This document shows positions 17,762 through 25,852 of a DNA stretch of 64,000 nt, one piece after another. The translations under genes were made by a program, and so were the position numbers. Every line of letters starts with the position of its first letter. Position 1 is the stretch's first letter. The notes beneath the pieces were generated by a model. That model made no database searches and had not been told where the DNA came from. It saw only the letters and a list, made by a program, of their open reading frames with translations. Source of the stretch: Chryseobacterium sp. SN22 (lineage in GTDB: Bacteria > Bacteroidota > Bacteroidia > Flavobacteriales > Weeksellaceae); NCBI RefSeq assembly GCF_008329705.1, contig NZ_VTSX01000024.1:1-64000 (forward strand), given 5' to 3'.

Positions 17762-18808
17762 ATGGCAGAAACTTTTGAAATACATATCAACGAAAACTCC
17801 AGAGTCCCCAAATACAAACAGATCGTCGATTCCATTCTTGATGGCATTGACGGCGGGGAAATTAAAATCGGTGAAAAGATTCCTTCGATCAACGAGCTCA
17901 GTGAATCCTGTTTCCTTTCCCGGGATACGGTGGAAAAAGCCTATAAAGAACTCAGAAGAAGGCAGATTATCGAATCTGTAAAAGGGAAAGGGTATTATAT
18001 TTCTCGCATCAATAAGAATGATACAATTAATATTTTCTTCCTGATTAATAAGCCAAGCACTTACAAAATGATGATTTATGATTATTTTGTGAATGCAGTC
18101 GGCACTAAGGGAAATGTGGAAATGTATATTTACCACTGTGACGAAACGCTTTTCATCAATGCTCTGGAAAAGAACATGGGCGGATTTGATTATTATGTCA
18201 TCATGCCGCATTTCCGTGATGAGCACTCCAAGCATACCAGCTCCACCGAAAAGGTGATCGACATCATTGAAAAGATCCCGAAGAATAAATTACTGATGCT
18301 TGATAATACCAAACCGAATATTTCAGGAGAATACGGCTCTATTTTCCAGGATTTTGAACATGACATCTATAATGCCCTGAAGGAAGGACTGGATAAAATT
18401 AAGAAGTATGAAAAAATAATCCTGGTTTATCCCGACAAGGATATCCATCCCTACCCTTTCCGGATTGCCCGTGGTTTCGAAAAATTCTGCAAGGATTTCA
18501 AGCTGGATTATGAAATCCTGGATGAAATCTATCCCGATATGGAATTGCAGGACAAAGATATTTTCATCACCATCCGTGAAAGGGACCTGGTCAACCTGGT
18601 AAAGCAGATCCGGCAGAAGGATCTTGAACTGGGAAAAGAGATCGGCATTATTTCCTACAATGAAACGCCGCTGAAAGAACTGCTGGGAATCACCGTGATC
18701 ACTACAGATTTCAAAGCCATGGGTGAATCTGCCGCTTACATGATTTTAAAGAATAAAAAAGAATCGGTGAATAACGTATTTAAGTTTATCCAGCGTGATT
18801 CCCTATAA
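17762..18808 (+). CDS. GntR-family transcriptional regulator with sugar-binding domain
   Basis: A 348-residue DNA-binding protein. Residues 8-80 are a GntR winged helix (VPKYKQIVDSILDGIDGGEI, IPSINELSESCFLSRDTVEK, VKGKGYYI). Residues 85-348 resemble a periplasmic-binding/LacI-type effector domain (INIFFLINKPSTYKMMIYDY; DYYVIMPHFRDEH; ITVITTDFKAMGESAAYMI). This combination is found in AraR of Bacillus and in the fucose regulator FucR of Bacteroides. Placed between the pectin and rhamnose genes, it is the best candidate here for the rhamnose regulator that would bind the TGCAATCGATTGCA palindromes. Effector and target are inferred. Confidence 0.85.
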   Translation: MAETFEIHINENSRVPKYKQIVDSILDGIDGGEIKIGEKIPSINELSESCFLSRDTVEKAYKELRRRQIIESVKGKGYYISRINKNDTINIFFLINKPSTYKMMIYDYFVNAVGTKGNVEMYIYHCDETLFINALEKNMGGFDYYVIMPHFRDEHSKHTSSTEKVIDIIEKIPKNKLLMLDNTKPNISGEYGSIFQDFEHDIYNALKEGLDKIKKYEKIILVYPDKDIHPYPFRIARGFEKFCKDFKLDYEILDEIYPDMELQDKDIFITIRERDLVNLVKQIRQKDLELGKEIGIISYNETPLKELLGITVITTDFKAMGESAAYMILKNKKESVNNVFKFIQRDSL

Positions 18809-18833
18809 CCTGCAGAATAATTTTATAATAAAA

Positions 18834-18847
18834 TGCAATCGATTGCA
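18834..18847. promoter_or_regulatory. Palindromic operator TGCAATCGATTGCA, site 1
   Basis: A perfect 14-bp palindrome, 44 bp before the ATG of the NTF2-like gene and 26 bp after the GntR stop codon. Related sites lie near rhaT (32444), rhaB (22045, 22191) and the PL11 operon (36029, 36207). Confidence 0.7.
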
Positions 18848-18890
18848 CAAGCAGGTACGTAAAGAAATTAATAAAAAATACTCTTTTAAC

Positions 18891-19334
18891 ATGACAAAGA
18901 AAATAATTTTTGCGCTCATTTTCATGACCTTTACTGCTGTTTCAGCGCAGAAAAAAGGCGATACGGAGATGGTAGCCGAAGCTTCTGAAAAACTCAGACT
19001 GGCCATGATAAGCGGTGAACCGTCAGCATTGGAATCCCTGATTTTACCTGAACTTACGTACGGGCATTCGGGAGGCCATATTGATGATGCAAAAGAATTT
19101 GTTGAGAAGCTGGCCAGTAAAAAATCAGATTTTGTAACGATTGACATCACCAGTCAAAATGTACAGATCGTGGGGAATACAGCGATTGTCCGCCATCATT
19201 TTTATGCAACAACTGCCGATCAGGGAAAAGCTCCGGGGGAGGTAACCCTGGATATCCTGCTGGTATGGGCGAAAGTGAAAAACAACTGGAAATTGCTGGC
19301 CAGGCAGGCCATAAAAGCGGAGAAGAAAAAGTAA
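18891..19334 (+). CDS. Secreted NTF2-like (DUF4440/SnoaL) protein
   Basis: A 147-residue protein with signal peptide (MTKKIIFALIFMTFTAVSAQ) and a cone-shaped NTF2 fold (EKLRLAMISGEPSALESLIL, TYGHSGGHIDDAKEFVEKLA, VRHHFYAT, DILLVWAKVKNNWKLLARQA). Proteins of this type in Bacteroidota have no established reaction; they bind small ligands. The start at 18891 matches the signal peptide; an earlier in-frame ATG would code through the palindromic operator. Its operator suggests control together with rhamnose metabolism. Confidence 0.8.
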   Translation: MTKKIIFALIFMTFTAVSAQKKGDTEMVAEASEKLRLAMISGEPSALESLILPELTYGHSGGHIDDAKEFVEKLASKKSDFVTIDITSQNVQIVGNTAIVRHHFYATTADQGKAPGEVTLDILLVWAKVKNNWKLLARQAIKAEKKK

Positions 19335-19338
19335 CAGG

Positions 19339-19386
19339 AAAGCCGGAAGTATTATATGTTTTATTTATAAACTTCCGGCTTTTCAC
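19339..19386. terminator. Bidirectional terminator between the NTF2-like gene and lldD
   Basis: Twelve-bp stem AAAGCCGGAAGT (19339-19350) with ACTTCCGGCTTT (19371-19382). It separates two convergent genes 56 bp apart. Confidence 0.8.
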
Positions 19387-19390
19387 TAAA

Positions 19391-20542
19391 TTATTTTACC
19401 CTGAAATCCTGCAGCTGTTCCGGCCTTTCACAGCATACCTGTTCCATGACCTGTCTGAACTGCATCTTGAGCATCTCAATAATGTGGTCGCCACCCTGGT
19501 CTCCCAATGCCCCGACGGCATACATAAACGTTCTTCCCATAAAGGTAAATTCCGCACCGCAGCTCAATGCACGGGCTACGTCCGGGCCGGTTCTCACGCC
19601 GCTGTCCATCATGATTTTAATCTGGTCTTTATATTTTTCACTGATCTCTTTTACCACAGCAATCGTAGATTCCCCGGCATCCAGCTGCCTTCCGCCATGG
19701 TTGGAGATAATCATTCCGTCGAAACCCAAACGTACCGCTTCTTCTGCATCTTCATCGGAAGCCACTCCTTTGATGACCAGTTTTCCTTTCCACCGGTCAC
19801 GGATGGATTTGATCCTGTCGGAATTTAACCGGCCTGAAAAAGTGGAGTTCATGAACTGTCCCAATTGTTTTACGTTCATGTTTTTATCCATGTATTTTTC
19901 CATGGTCTTAAAGCCCGGCACTCCATGTTTCAGCATTTCCAGACACCATTGTGGTTTTACCAACGCCTGGGAAACATTTCTGAAATTCAGCTGTGGCGGC
20001 ATGGCCAGCCCGTTCCTGATCTCTTTGGCCCTGTATCCGAAGGTCGGAACATCGGCCAAAACAACCAGAACGTCATATCCGGAAGCTTCACAACGGTCGA
20101 GAATATCGTTACGCAGCCATTCTTCCCTGGGATGATACAGCTGATACCAGGCCTTTCCTTCCGTTAGTTCAGCAATCCTTTCAAGACTGCTTGTGGTAAC
20201 TGTGCTCAGAATAAAAGGGATATTGTGCTTAAACGCTGCCTTTGCCAGGATCTCCGGGGCATTCGGCCACATCAGCCCCTGTAAGCCCACCGGAGAAATC
20301 CCGAACGGCGCAGAATACGTTACCCCAAACAATTCGGTTTCCATATCGGCTTCTGCAAAATTGTTATTCAGGTAACGCGGGCGGAGCTGTACCTCTCTTA
20401 GTTCGTCAGTATTCCGGTCGCGGTTTATATTTTCATTACAGCCCCCATCCAGGTACTCAAAAGCAAAACGGGGCATTCTTTTTTTGGCCCTTGCAATCAG
20501 CAGTTCCAGGGAAGCGTAACGGGTATCAAATGGAAATGCCAT
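19391..20542 (-). CDS. lldD: FMN-dependent L-lactate dehydrogenase (alpha-hydroxyacid oxidising)
   Basis: A 383-residue TIM-barrel flavoprotein oxidising L-lactate to pyruvate. FMN and active-site motifs: VIKGV (Lys258), SNHGGRQLD with His282 and Arg285, DSGVRTGPDVARAL and GRTFMY. Electrons would go to the quinone pool. It starts three bases after the rhaB stop, so it belongs to the rhaB unit and handles the L-lactate formed when RhaEW oxidises L-lactaldehyde. Other short 2-hydroxyacids are possible substrates, but the operon makes lactate most likely. Confidence 0.9.
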   Translation of the reverse strand: MAFPFDTRYASLELLIARAKKRMPRFAFEYLDGGCNENINRDRNTDELREVQLRPRYLNNNFAEADMETELFGVTYSAPFGISPVGLQGLMWPNAPEILAKAAFKHNIPFILSTVTTSSLERIAELTEGKAWYQLYHPREEWLRNDILDRCEASGYDVLVVLADVPTFGYRAKEIRNGLAMPPQLNFRNVSQALVKPQWCLEMLKHGVPGFKTMEKYMDKNMNVKQLGQFMNSTFSGRLNSDRIKSIRDRWKGKLVIKGVASDEDAEEAVRLGFDGMIISNHGGRQLDAGESTIAVVKEISEKYKDQIKIMMDSGVRTGPDVARALSCGAEFTFMGRTFMYAVGALGDQGGDHIIEMLKMQFRQVMEQVCCERPEQLQDFRVK

Positions 20543-20545
20543 GAT

Positions 20546-21934
20546 TTATACATTTAGGATTAACGGTTGAAGCAGTTTCATCTGGTAATGCTGCTGTAAA
20601 AAAGTTTCATCAGTTTTTTTGTTGGAAATCACCATGGAGGCGCCCAGTGCAGAACCTAACGGCGAATGGGTAGACATCACCTGGTAATGCTGGAAATGGT
20701 GCGACATCAGTTTCATGAATACATCATTGTCCGTAAATCCGCCATCAATGTAAATATTCTGAATGTCTGAATTTCCGATAGCGTTTGTAATGGTGTGGAT
20801 CTGTAAATCCATCAGCTCAATCATCAGCTGATGGTAGGCTTCCTCGAAAGTAGCGAATGAATCTAAATCGGTTTCGCTGATCATTTTTCTTTTCAGGACA
20901 ATCCCCTCAAAACGGAAATAAACTGCCTGATGCTTTATCAGACGCAGATACAGATCCTGGTCGAACTTTACTTCCCGGTGAAAGCCATATTCTTTTCCGT
21001 AATGGGCGCATAATTTTTCTACCTGGATCTTATATTCATTGCCCATGAAGAAACGGGATGCCTTTACGCGTTTCCCATCGATTCTCATATAGTTCAGGCA
21101 ATTGTTCTGAATGTCTTTATCGGTTAAGCTTTCGTCATTAAAAGGATTGAGCGAAATACTCCAGGTTCCGGTTGAAAGCAGTAAAAACGGTTCTTTCTTA
21201 CTTAAGATATAAGGTAAAAGAGCTGAAGAACTGTCGTGGATGCCGACACCGATTTTAATTTTCTTGTTTCTGTAAGACGTATTGATGCTTGCAGAAGTCG
21301 GAACGATGGGCGGCAGCAGGGCATCGATCTCCTCTTCATAGACCCAATCGTGATAATCTGCTTTATCATAGTCCCATAAATTGGTATGGCAGCCGATGGA
21401 AGTGAATTCCGAAACACAGATCCCGGTAAACAAATAGGATAAGTACTGCGGCAGATGAAGACTGTAGCGGATTTTTCCGAAAACTTCCGGATGTTTGTAT
21501 TTCAGCCAGAACAGCTGCAATCCGGAGTTCAGCATCCCGGCCTGCGGAGAAGCTGTTTCGCGGGCGATTTTCAGCCTGCTCCCGTGTTTTTCATAAAATA
21601 AGTCCAGAATTTCTTCATCCATCACTTTGGTGTAATTGTACAAAGGCGTAAGAACATTCCCTTTCTGGTCCAGATGGACGAAACTGGCTCCGTAAGTGGA
21701 GAAGTTAATGGCTTTTACCTCATAATTTTCATCGTCGAGCACGGCATTGAAATTTTTTTTAATCCAGTTTCGGAGCGCAACCAGATCTTCAGTAGGAAAA
21801 CCGTCTTCATCGGTTGTAAGCGGCAATTCGGTATACTCCCGAACAACTTCTTTGTAATTCTTATCAAACAGAAAGAATTTTTTATTGGTTTTCCCGATAT
21901 CGAATACGATGGTTACCTTTTTTTTCTTGGACAT
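20546..21934 (-). CDS. rhaB: L-rhamnulokinase (FGGY family)
   Basis: A 462-residue sugar kinase. Seen are the N-terminal phosphate loop FDIGKTNKKFFLFD (11-24), the catalytic Asp234 in GVGIHDSSSALL, LLSTGTWSISL and the second phosphate motif IYIDGGFTDND. It phosphorylates L-rhamnulose to L-rhamnulose-1-phosphate. Assignment as rhamnulokinase rests on the neighbours RhaI, RhaEW and RhaT; the sequence alone would also allow fuculokinase. It is followed after three bases by lldD and preceded by a 301-bp gap with two operator-like sites and a large inverted repeat, so it likely has its own promoter. Confidence 0.88.
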   Translation of the reverse strand: MSKKKKVTIVFDIGKTNKKFFLFDKNYKEVVREYTELPLTTDEDGFPTEDLVALRNWIKKNFNAVLDDENYEVKAINFSTYGASFVHLDQKGNVLTPLYNYTKVMDEEILDLFYEKHGSRLKIARETASPQAGMLNSGLQLFWLKYKHPEVFGKIRYSLHLPQYLSYLFTGICVSEFTSIGCHTNLWDYDKADYHDWVYEEEIDALLPPIVPTSASINTSYRNKKIKIGVGIHDSSSALLPYILSKKEPFLLLSTGTWSISLNPFNDESLTDKDIQNNCLNYMRIDGKRVKASRFFMGNEYKIQVEKLCAHYGKEYGFHREVKFDQDLYLRLIKHQAVYFRFEGIVLKRKMISETDLDSFATFEEAYHQLMIELMDLQIHTITNAIGNSDIQNIYIDGGFTDNDVFMKLMSHHFQHYQVMSTHSPLGSALGASMVISNKKTDETFLQQHYQMKLLQPLILNV

Positions 21935-22044
21935 TCCTGAGATGAATTAAATTTATAATTGAATGGTATGGGCCTGTTTACATTAAGATGCTGTGATGTT
22001 TATCAAAATGTAACCGGCCTTTAGTTTTTTTGATGATAAAATCC

Positions 22045-22060
22045 TGTTCTCGGTTGCACA
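22045..22060 (-). promoter_or_regulatory. Operator-like site TGTGCAACCGAGAACA, site 2 (upstream of rhaB)
   Basis: Minus-strand TGTGCAACCGAGAACA matches one half of the TGTGCAATCGATTGCA palindrome. It is 111 bp before the rhaB ATG. Confidence 0.45.
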
Positions 22061-22061
22061 C

Positions 22062-22161
22062 CATTAAGGCGTGTCTGGATATCGGAACCGTAAAGAAATC
22101 CACTTATTCTCTGGCACTGCTGCCCTGGATCCCGACTGTCCAAACACGTTCAACCTTAATG
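22062..22161. repeat. Imperfect 100-bp inverted repeat between rhaI and rhaB
   Basis: CATTAAGG (22062-22069) pairs with CCTTAATG (22154-22161), and CGTGTCTGGA (22070-22079) with TCCAAACACG (22139-22148) with one mismatch. A five-base bulge lies on the right arm, and TCGG / CCGA pair further in. About 46 bases form the top. It fills a third of the rhaI-rhaB gap. It could be a folded leader or decay element of the mRNA, or the remains of a small transposable element. Confidence 0.6.
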
Positions 22162-22190
22162 ATAAAGATAAGGATACATATAATTAAAAA

Positions 22191-22206
22191 CTTTCGATTG
22201 CACTTG
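22191..22206 (-). promoter_or_regulatory. Operator-like site around GTGCAATCGA, site 3
   Basis: Minus-strand CAAGTGCAATCGAAAG matches the half site GTGCAATCGA of the palindrome family. It lies 30 bp after the rhaI stop, upstream of rhaB. Confidence 0.45.
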
Positions 22207-22235
22207 AAAGCTTAAATTATCAAATTAAAGCAGGC

Positions 22236-23516
22236 TTATAATCCTGTTGCTTTTGCATTCAACCCTCTTTCGGAGATTAAGTTTTCTCTTACTTTAAGAT
22301 TTCTGTAGGCTGCGATAGGATCCAGTGCGGCACCGGTCTGCTGTCTCGCTGCCTTTAACAGGGGACGAACATCCGTTCTGTATGCATTCTGCAAAATTTC
22401 CTGTGCACGGACCACGTCGTTATTCAGCTGTGCGTCTTTCAGTGCTTTCTGGTCTACCAGAAGTGCCTGTGCGTAAGCAATTAAGATGGCTTCTAAAGAC
22501 TGAATTAAATCTTCCAAAGGGTCTTTGATGTTATGGCTGGCGTCAATCATCCACGCCGGATAAGGGTTCTGCGGATTGTTTTCCATTCCATAGACCAATT
22601 CGTTAAAGATTAAAAACAAGGCATAAGGTTTTATGGAACCTACCGTAAGATCATCGTCCCCATATTTGCTGTCGTTGAAATGGAATCCGCCGAGTTTCCC
22701 CTTATACATCAGGGTGGCTACGATCTGCTCGATGTTTGAATTCGGCAGGTGATGCCCAAGGTCCACCAAGGTATAAGCCCTGTCTCCGCAGGCATTGGCC
22801 AGCATAAAGGAAGTCCCCCAATCCTGAATCGTTGTTGAGTAGAAATTCGGTTCGTACGGTTTATATTCGATGAATAATTTCCAGTCTTCCGGCATTCCGG
22901 CATAGATTTCCTTTAAACTTTGTTCCGTTTTTGACAAAGCGGTCTGGAAATTCAGCTGTCCGGGGAAACTTGCTCCGTCTGCCAGCCAGACCGTCAGGCT
23001 TTTTGATCCCAGTTCCTTTCCGATTCTGATGACTTCTTTGTTATGCTCAACGGCATAGGCTCTTGCACCTTCGCTTGCCGAATTTAAAGAACCGAATTGA
23101 TAAGACTGCTGTGCTCCGGGCTGATCCTGAAACGTATTGGAATTCATTGCGTCGAAAACCAATCCGTGAGAAGCGGCTTTTTCTTTAATTGCTTTCACAT
23201 CACCTGGAATATCCCAGGGAATATGAAGAGAAATGGCACCTGCAGAATGCGTCAGGGCATGAATAAGGCCTACATCATCGAGCTTCTGTTCCAACGTCGA
23301 CGGTTCCCCGCCGTAAGAAAATCTTCCGAAACGGGTACCCCCCGCACCTAAAGCCCAGCTCGGAACCGCTACCTGAAAATCAGAGATTTTATTGACGATT
23401 TCGGAAACATCGGCTCCTGATTTTGTTAGTTTATTCGATAAAAAATCAAAGTCTGAATTGAAATGTTCAACTTCGTTTCTGTTATATTGTTCAAGGGTAT
23501 CTTTTTCTATGATCAT
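22236..23516 (-). CDS. rhaI: L-rhamnose isomerase, Pseudomonas stutzeri type
   Basis: A 426-residue TIM-barrel ketol-isomerase converting L-rhamnose to L-rhamnulose. It belongs to the RhaI group (not RhaA). Putative metal ligands are Glu217 (FIEYKP), Asp252 (LVDLGHH), His279 (GGFHFND) and Asp325 (WMIDASH), each two residues before those known for the P. stutzeri enzyme (219, 254, 281, 327). Length fits the family. It follows rhaEW after 38 bp on the same strand, so both should be one transcript. Confidence 0.9.
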   Translation of the reverse strand: MIIEKDTLEQYNRNEVEHFNSDFDFLSNKLTKSGADVSEIVNKISDFQVAVPSWALGAGGTRFGRFSYGGEPSTLEQKLDDVGLIHALTHSAGAISLHIPWDIPGDVKAIKEKAASHGLVFDAMNSNTFQDQPGAQQSYQFGSLNSASEGARAYAVEHNKEVIRIGKELGSKSLTVWLADGASFPGQLNFQTALSKTEQSLKEIYAGMPEDWKLFIEYKPYEPNFYSTTIQDWGTSFMLANACGDRAYTLVDLGHHLPNSNIEQIVATLMYKGKLGGFHFNDSKYGDDDLTVGSIKPYALFLIFNELVYGMENNPQNPYPAWMIDASHNIKDPLEDLIQSLEAILIAYAQALLVDQKALKDAQLNNDVVRAQEILQNAYRTDVRPLLKAARQQTGAALDPIAAYRNLKVRENLISERGLNAKATGL

Positions 23517-23554
23517 GATTTGATTTTACTGATTTAGCACAGGAGTCGTCCCGC

Positions 23555-25657
23555 TTATCTTGGGAATGCATTGGCCATTCCGCCGTCTACATTGATGATA
23601 TTTCCCGTACTTTTATCCAAGATGGCTACACAGGCAAATACACCGTTAGCAATGTCTTCAGGAAGAATAATTTCGTTCAACAAATTTCTTTTGGCGTAAA
23701 AAGCCGGCAATTCTTCTACGGAAATCCCGTTGGCTTTGGCACGGCCTTCCGCCCATTCGCCTTCCCAGATCTTGCTTCCCACAATCACTCCGTCCGGGTT
23801 TACTACATTCACACGGATTTTATTGGAAGCCAGTTCTGCAGCCAGCAGCCGGGTCATGTGTTGCTGCGCTGCTTTTGCGGTTCCATAAGCGACGTTGTTC
23901 GGTCCTGCAACCAATCCGTTTTTGCTGGCAATGTTTACGATATCGCCACCCAGATTCTGTTTTTTCATAATTTCCGTTCCAATTTTGGACATCAGGAACT
24001 GCCCCTTTACCAGCACATCTTCCAGTAAGTCCCAATCCTGTAAAGTAGTATCTTCCAACGATTTGGAAATAGCCAATCCTGCAGAATGCACAATGATGTC
24101 TATTCCACCGAAAGCCAGCACCGCTTCTTTAAACGCTTTTTCGATGGCTTCGTCACTGGTAACATCACACTGAACGGCAATTGCCTGGTCTTTATTGTAT
24201 TTCATGGCTGCAGATTCCACCGCTTGGGTACTAAGGTCGGTATATACGACGACAGCGCCTTCGGCAATCATCTTCTCGGCAATCGCCTGCCCGATTCCGC
24301 CTCCGGCGCCCGTAACGATGGCAATCTTTCTGGAGAGCGGCTTTTCTTTCGGCATTCTCTGAAGTTTGGCTTCTTCCAATAACCAATATTCGATGTCGAA
24401 TGCTTCCTGTCTCGGTAACGAGGTGTATTCGGAAATGGCTTCTGCCCCAAGCATGACGTTGATGGCATTTACATAAAATTCGCTGGCAACACGCGTAGTC
24501 TGTTTATCTTTTGAGAAACTGAACATCCCCACTCCCGGATAAATAATGATCACCGGATTTGGGTCCCGCATGGCGGGGCTGTCTGGATGCCTGCAAGTCT
24601 CGTAATAGTCTTTATATTCCTTTCTATATTGTTCGAAAAGAGGATTTAGTTTATCTAAAACCGCTTTAGAATCGCTTAAATTTTCATTTTTATCTAAAGT
24701 AAGCACCAGCGGCTGAATTTTAGTTCGTAAAAAATGATCCGGACATGACGTTCCAAGCGGTGCCAGCCTTTCCAAATCATGGCTGTTGATAAATTGCAGA
24801 ACGGCCTCGCTGTCGGTAAAGTGCCCTACCATTCTGCTTTCCGAAGAAGCCAGGCCTCTCAATACAGGCATGATCTGCGCAGCTTTGCTTCTGCGTTCTT
24901 CCGCAGAAAGGGACTCTATCTTCTGTCCGCCGAAAACCTCTCCTTTTTCCTCTATTTTCCGGGCGATATATTCGGAAGCCGTTTCAATCACTTCCAGGCT
25001 GTTCAGATAGCATTCATAAGAAGTTTCGCCCCAGGTAAAAAGCCCATGGCTTCCCAGCACGATTCCTCTGATTCCGGGATTGTCTGCCAGACATTTCTCC
25101 AGCTGTAAGCCTAAATCGAAACCGGGTCTCTGCCACGGTACCCAGCCCATCGTATCGCCCCAGATTTCTCTGGTAACGGCTTCGCTGTCTTTTGCTGCCG
25201 CCACGGCAATCAGGGCATCAGGGTGAAGGTGGTCGATATGTTTAAAGGGAAGAAGGCCGTGAAGCGGCGTATCAATGGAAGGTGCTTTGCTGTCGAGGTC
25301 ATAAATGCAATGATTGAACAGGCCCACCATGCGATCCTCATCTTCCAGTCCTCCGTATACATTTTTAAGATTCCTCAACCTTTCGGTGTACAGGCCTGCA
25401 ATTCCTTTTCTCGTCAGGGTTCCGATGTCTCCTCCCGAGCCTTTTACCCACATCACCTCAACGTCTTGATTGGTAAGCGGATCTTTTTCGATGGTCTTGC
25501 AGCTGGTATTGCCACCTCCGTAGTTGGTGATTCGGAGATCTGCGCCCAGGATGTTGGACCGGTACAGGAATAAAGCAACCTGATCGTCACCCAAAGCGGC
25601 TGCCTTTTTTTCATCCCATAAATAATTTACATATCTGAATGTCTTTACTTTTTCCAT
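23555..25657 (-). CDS. rhaEW: Bifunctional rhamnulose-1-phosphate aldolase / lactaldehyde dehydrogenase
   Basis: A 700-residue fusion. Residues 1-420 are a class II aldolase (AraD/FucA fold): NYGGGNTS, KGSGGD, metal-binding HIDHLH (His140-His145) and SHGLF (His204). Residues about 440-700 are a short-chain dehydrogenase: IVTGAGGGIGQ from 447, NIASKNG, and catalytic Tyr591-Lys595 in YGTAK. The aldolase yields dihydroxyacetone phosphate and L-lactaldehyde, and the dehydrogenase oxidises the latter to L-lactate. The RhaEW arrangement is known from several phyla. Start of an operon with rhaI; a direct-repeat box lies 54 bp before the ATG. Confidence 0.92.
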   Translation of the reverse strand: MEKVKTFRYVNYLWDEKKAAALGDDQVALFLYRSNILGADLRITNYGGGNTSCKTIEKDPLTNQDVEVMWVKGSGGDIGTLTRKGIAGLYTERLRNLKNVYGGLEDEDRMVGLFNHCIYDLDSKAPSIDTPLHGLLPFKHIDHLHPDALIAVAAAKDSEAVTREIWGDTMGWVPWQRPGFDLGLQLEKCLADNPGIRGIVLGSHGLFTWGETSYECYLNSLEVIETASEYIARKIEEKGEVFGGQKIESLSAEERRSKAAQIMPVLRGLASSESRMVGHFTDSEAVLQFINSHDLERLAPLGTSCPDHFLRTKIQPLVLTLDKNENLSDSKAVLDKLNPLFEQYRKEYKDYYETCRHPDSPAMRDPNPVIIIYPGVGMFSFSKDKQTTRVASEFYVNAINVMLGAEAISEYTSLPRQEAFDIEYWLLEEAKLQRMPKEKPLSRKIAIVTGAGGGIGQAIAEKMIAEGAVVVYTDLSTQAVESAAMKYNKDQAIAVQCDVTSDEAIEKAFKEAVLAFGGIDIIVHSAGLAISKSLEDTTLQDWDLLEDVLVKGQFLMSKIGTEIMKKQNLGGDIVNIASKNGLVAGPNNVAYGTAKAAQQHMTRLLAAELASNKIRVNVVNPDGVIVGSKIWEGEWAEGRAKANGISVEELPAFYAKRNLLNEIILPEDIANGVFACVAILDKSTGNIINVDGGMANAFPR

Positions 25658-25711
25658 TGTCGGTTTTCTGTTTCTAAATTTTTACCCAAAATTAGACTGT
25701 TCTGATTTCTG

Positions 25712-25731
25712 CGGCATCCCGTACTATACTG
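25712..25731 (-). promoter_or_regulatory. Ten-bp direct repeat box before rhaEW
   Basis: On the minus strand CAGTATAGTA is followed directly by CGGGATGCCG, two ten-base units related to CAGGATAAGA/CAGGATGCCG in front of susC. The first unit is diverged. Confidence 0.4.
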
Positions 25732-25852
25732 CCGGATGCTTCATTTAAAGATAAATTAATGTTGCTCTGGTATTTCATTCATCTTACATCAGATGATAAC
25801 AGCCTGATCAGTGGGGGTATCATGAATATTCTGTGATCTGATGTGTTTAAAT

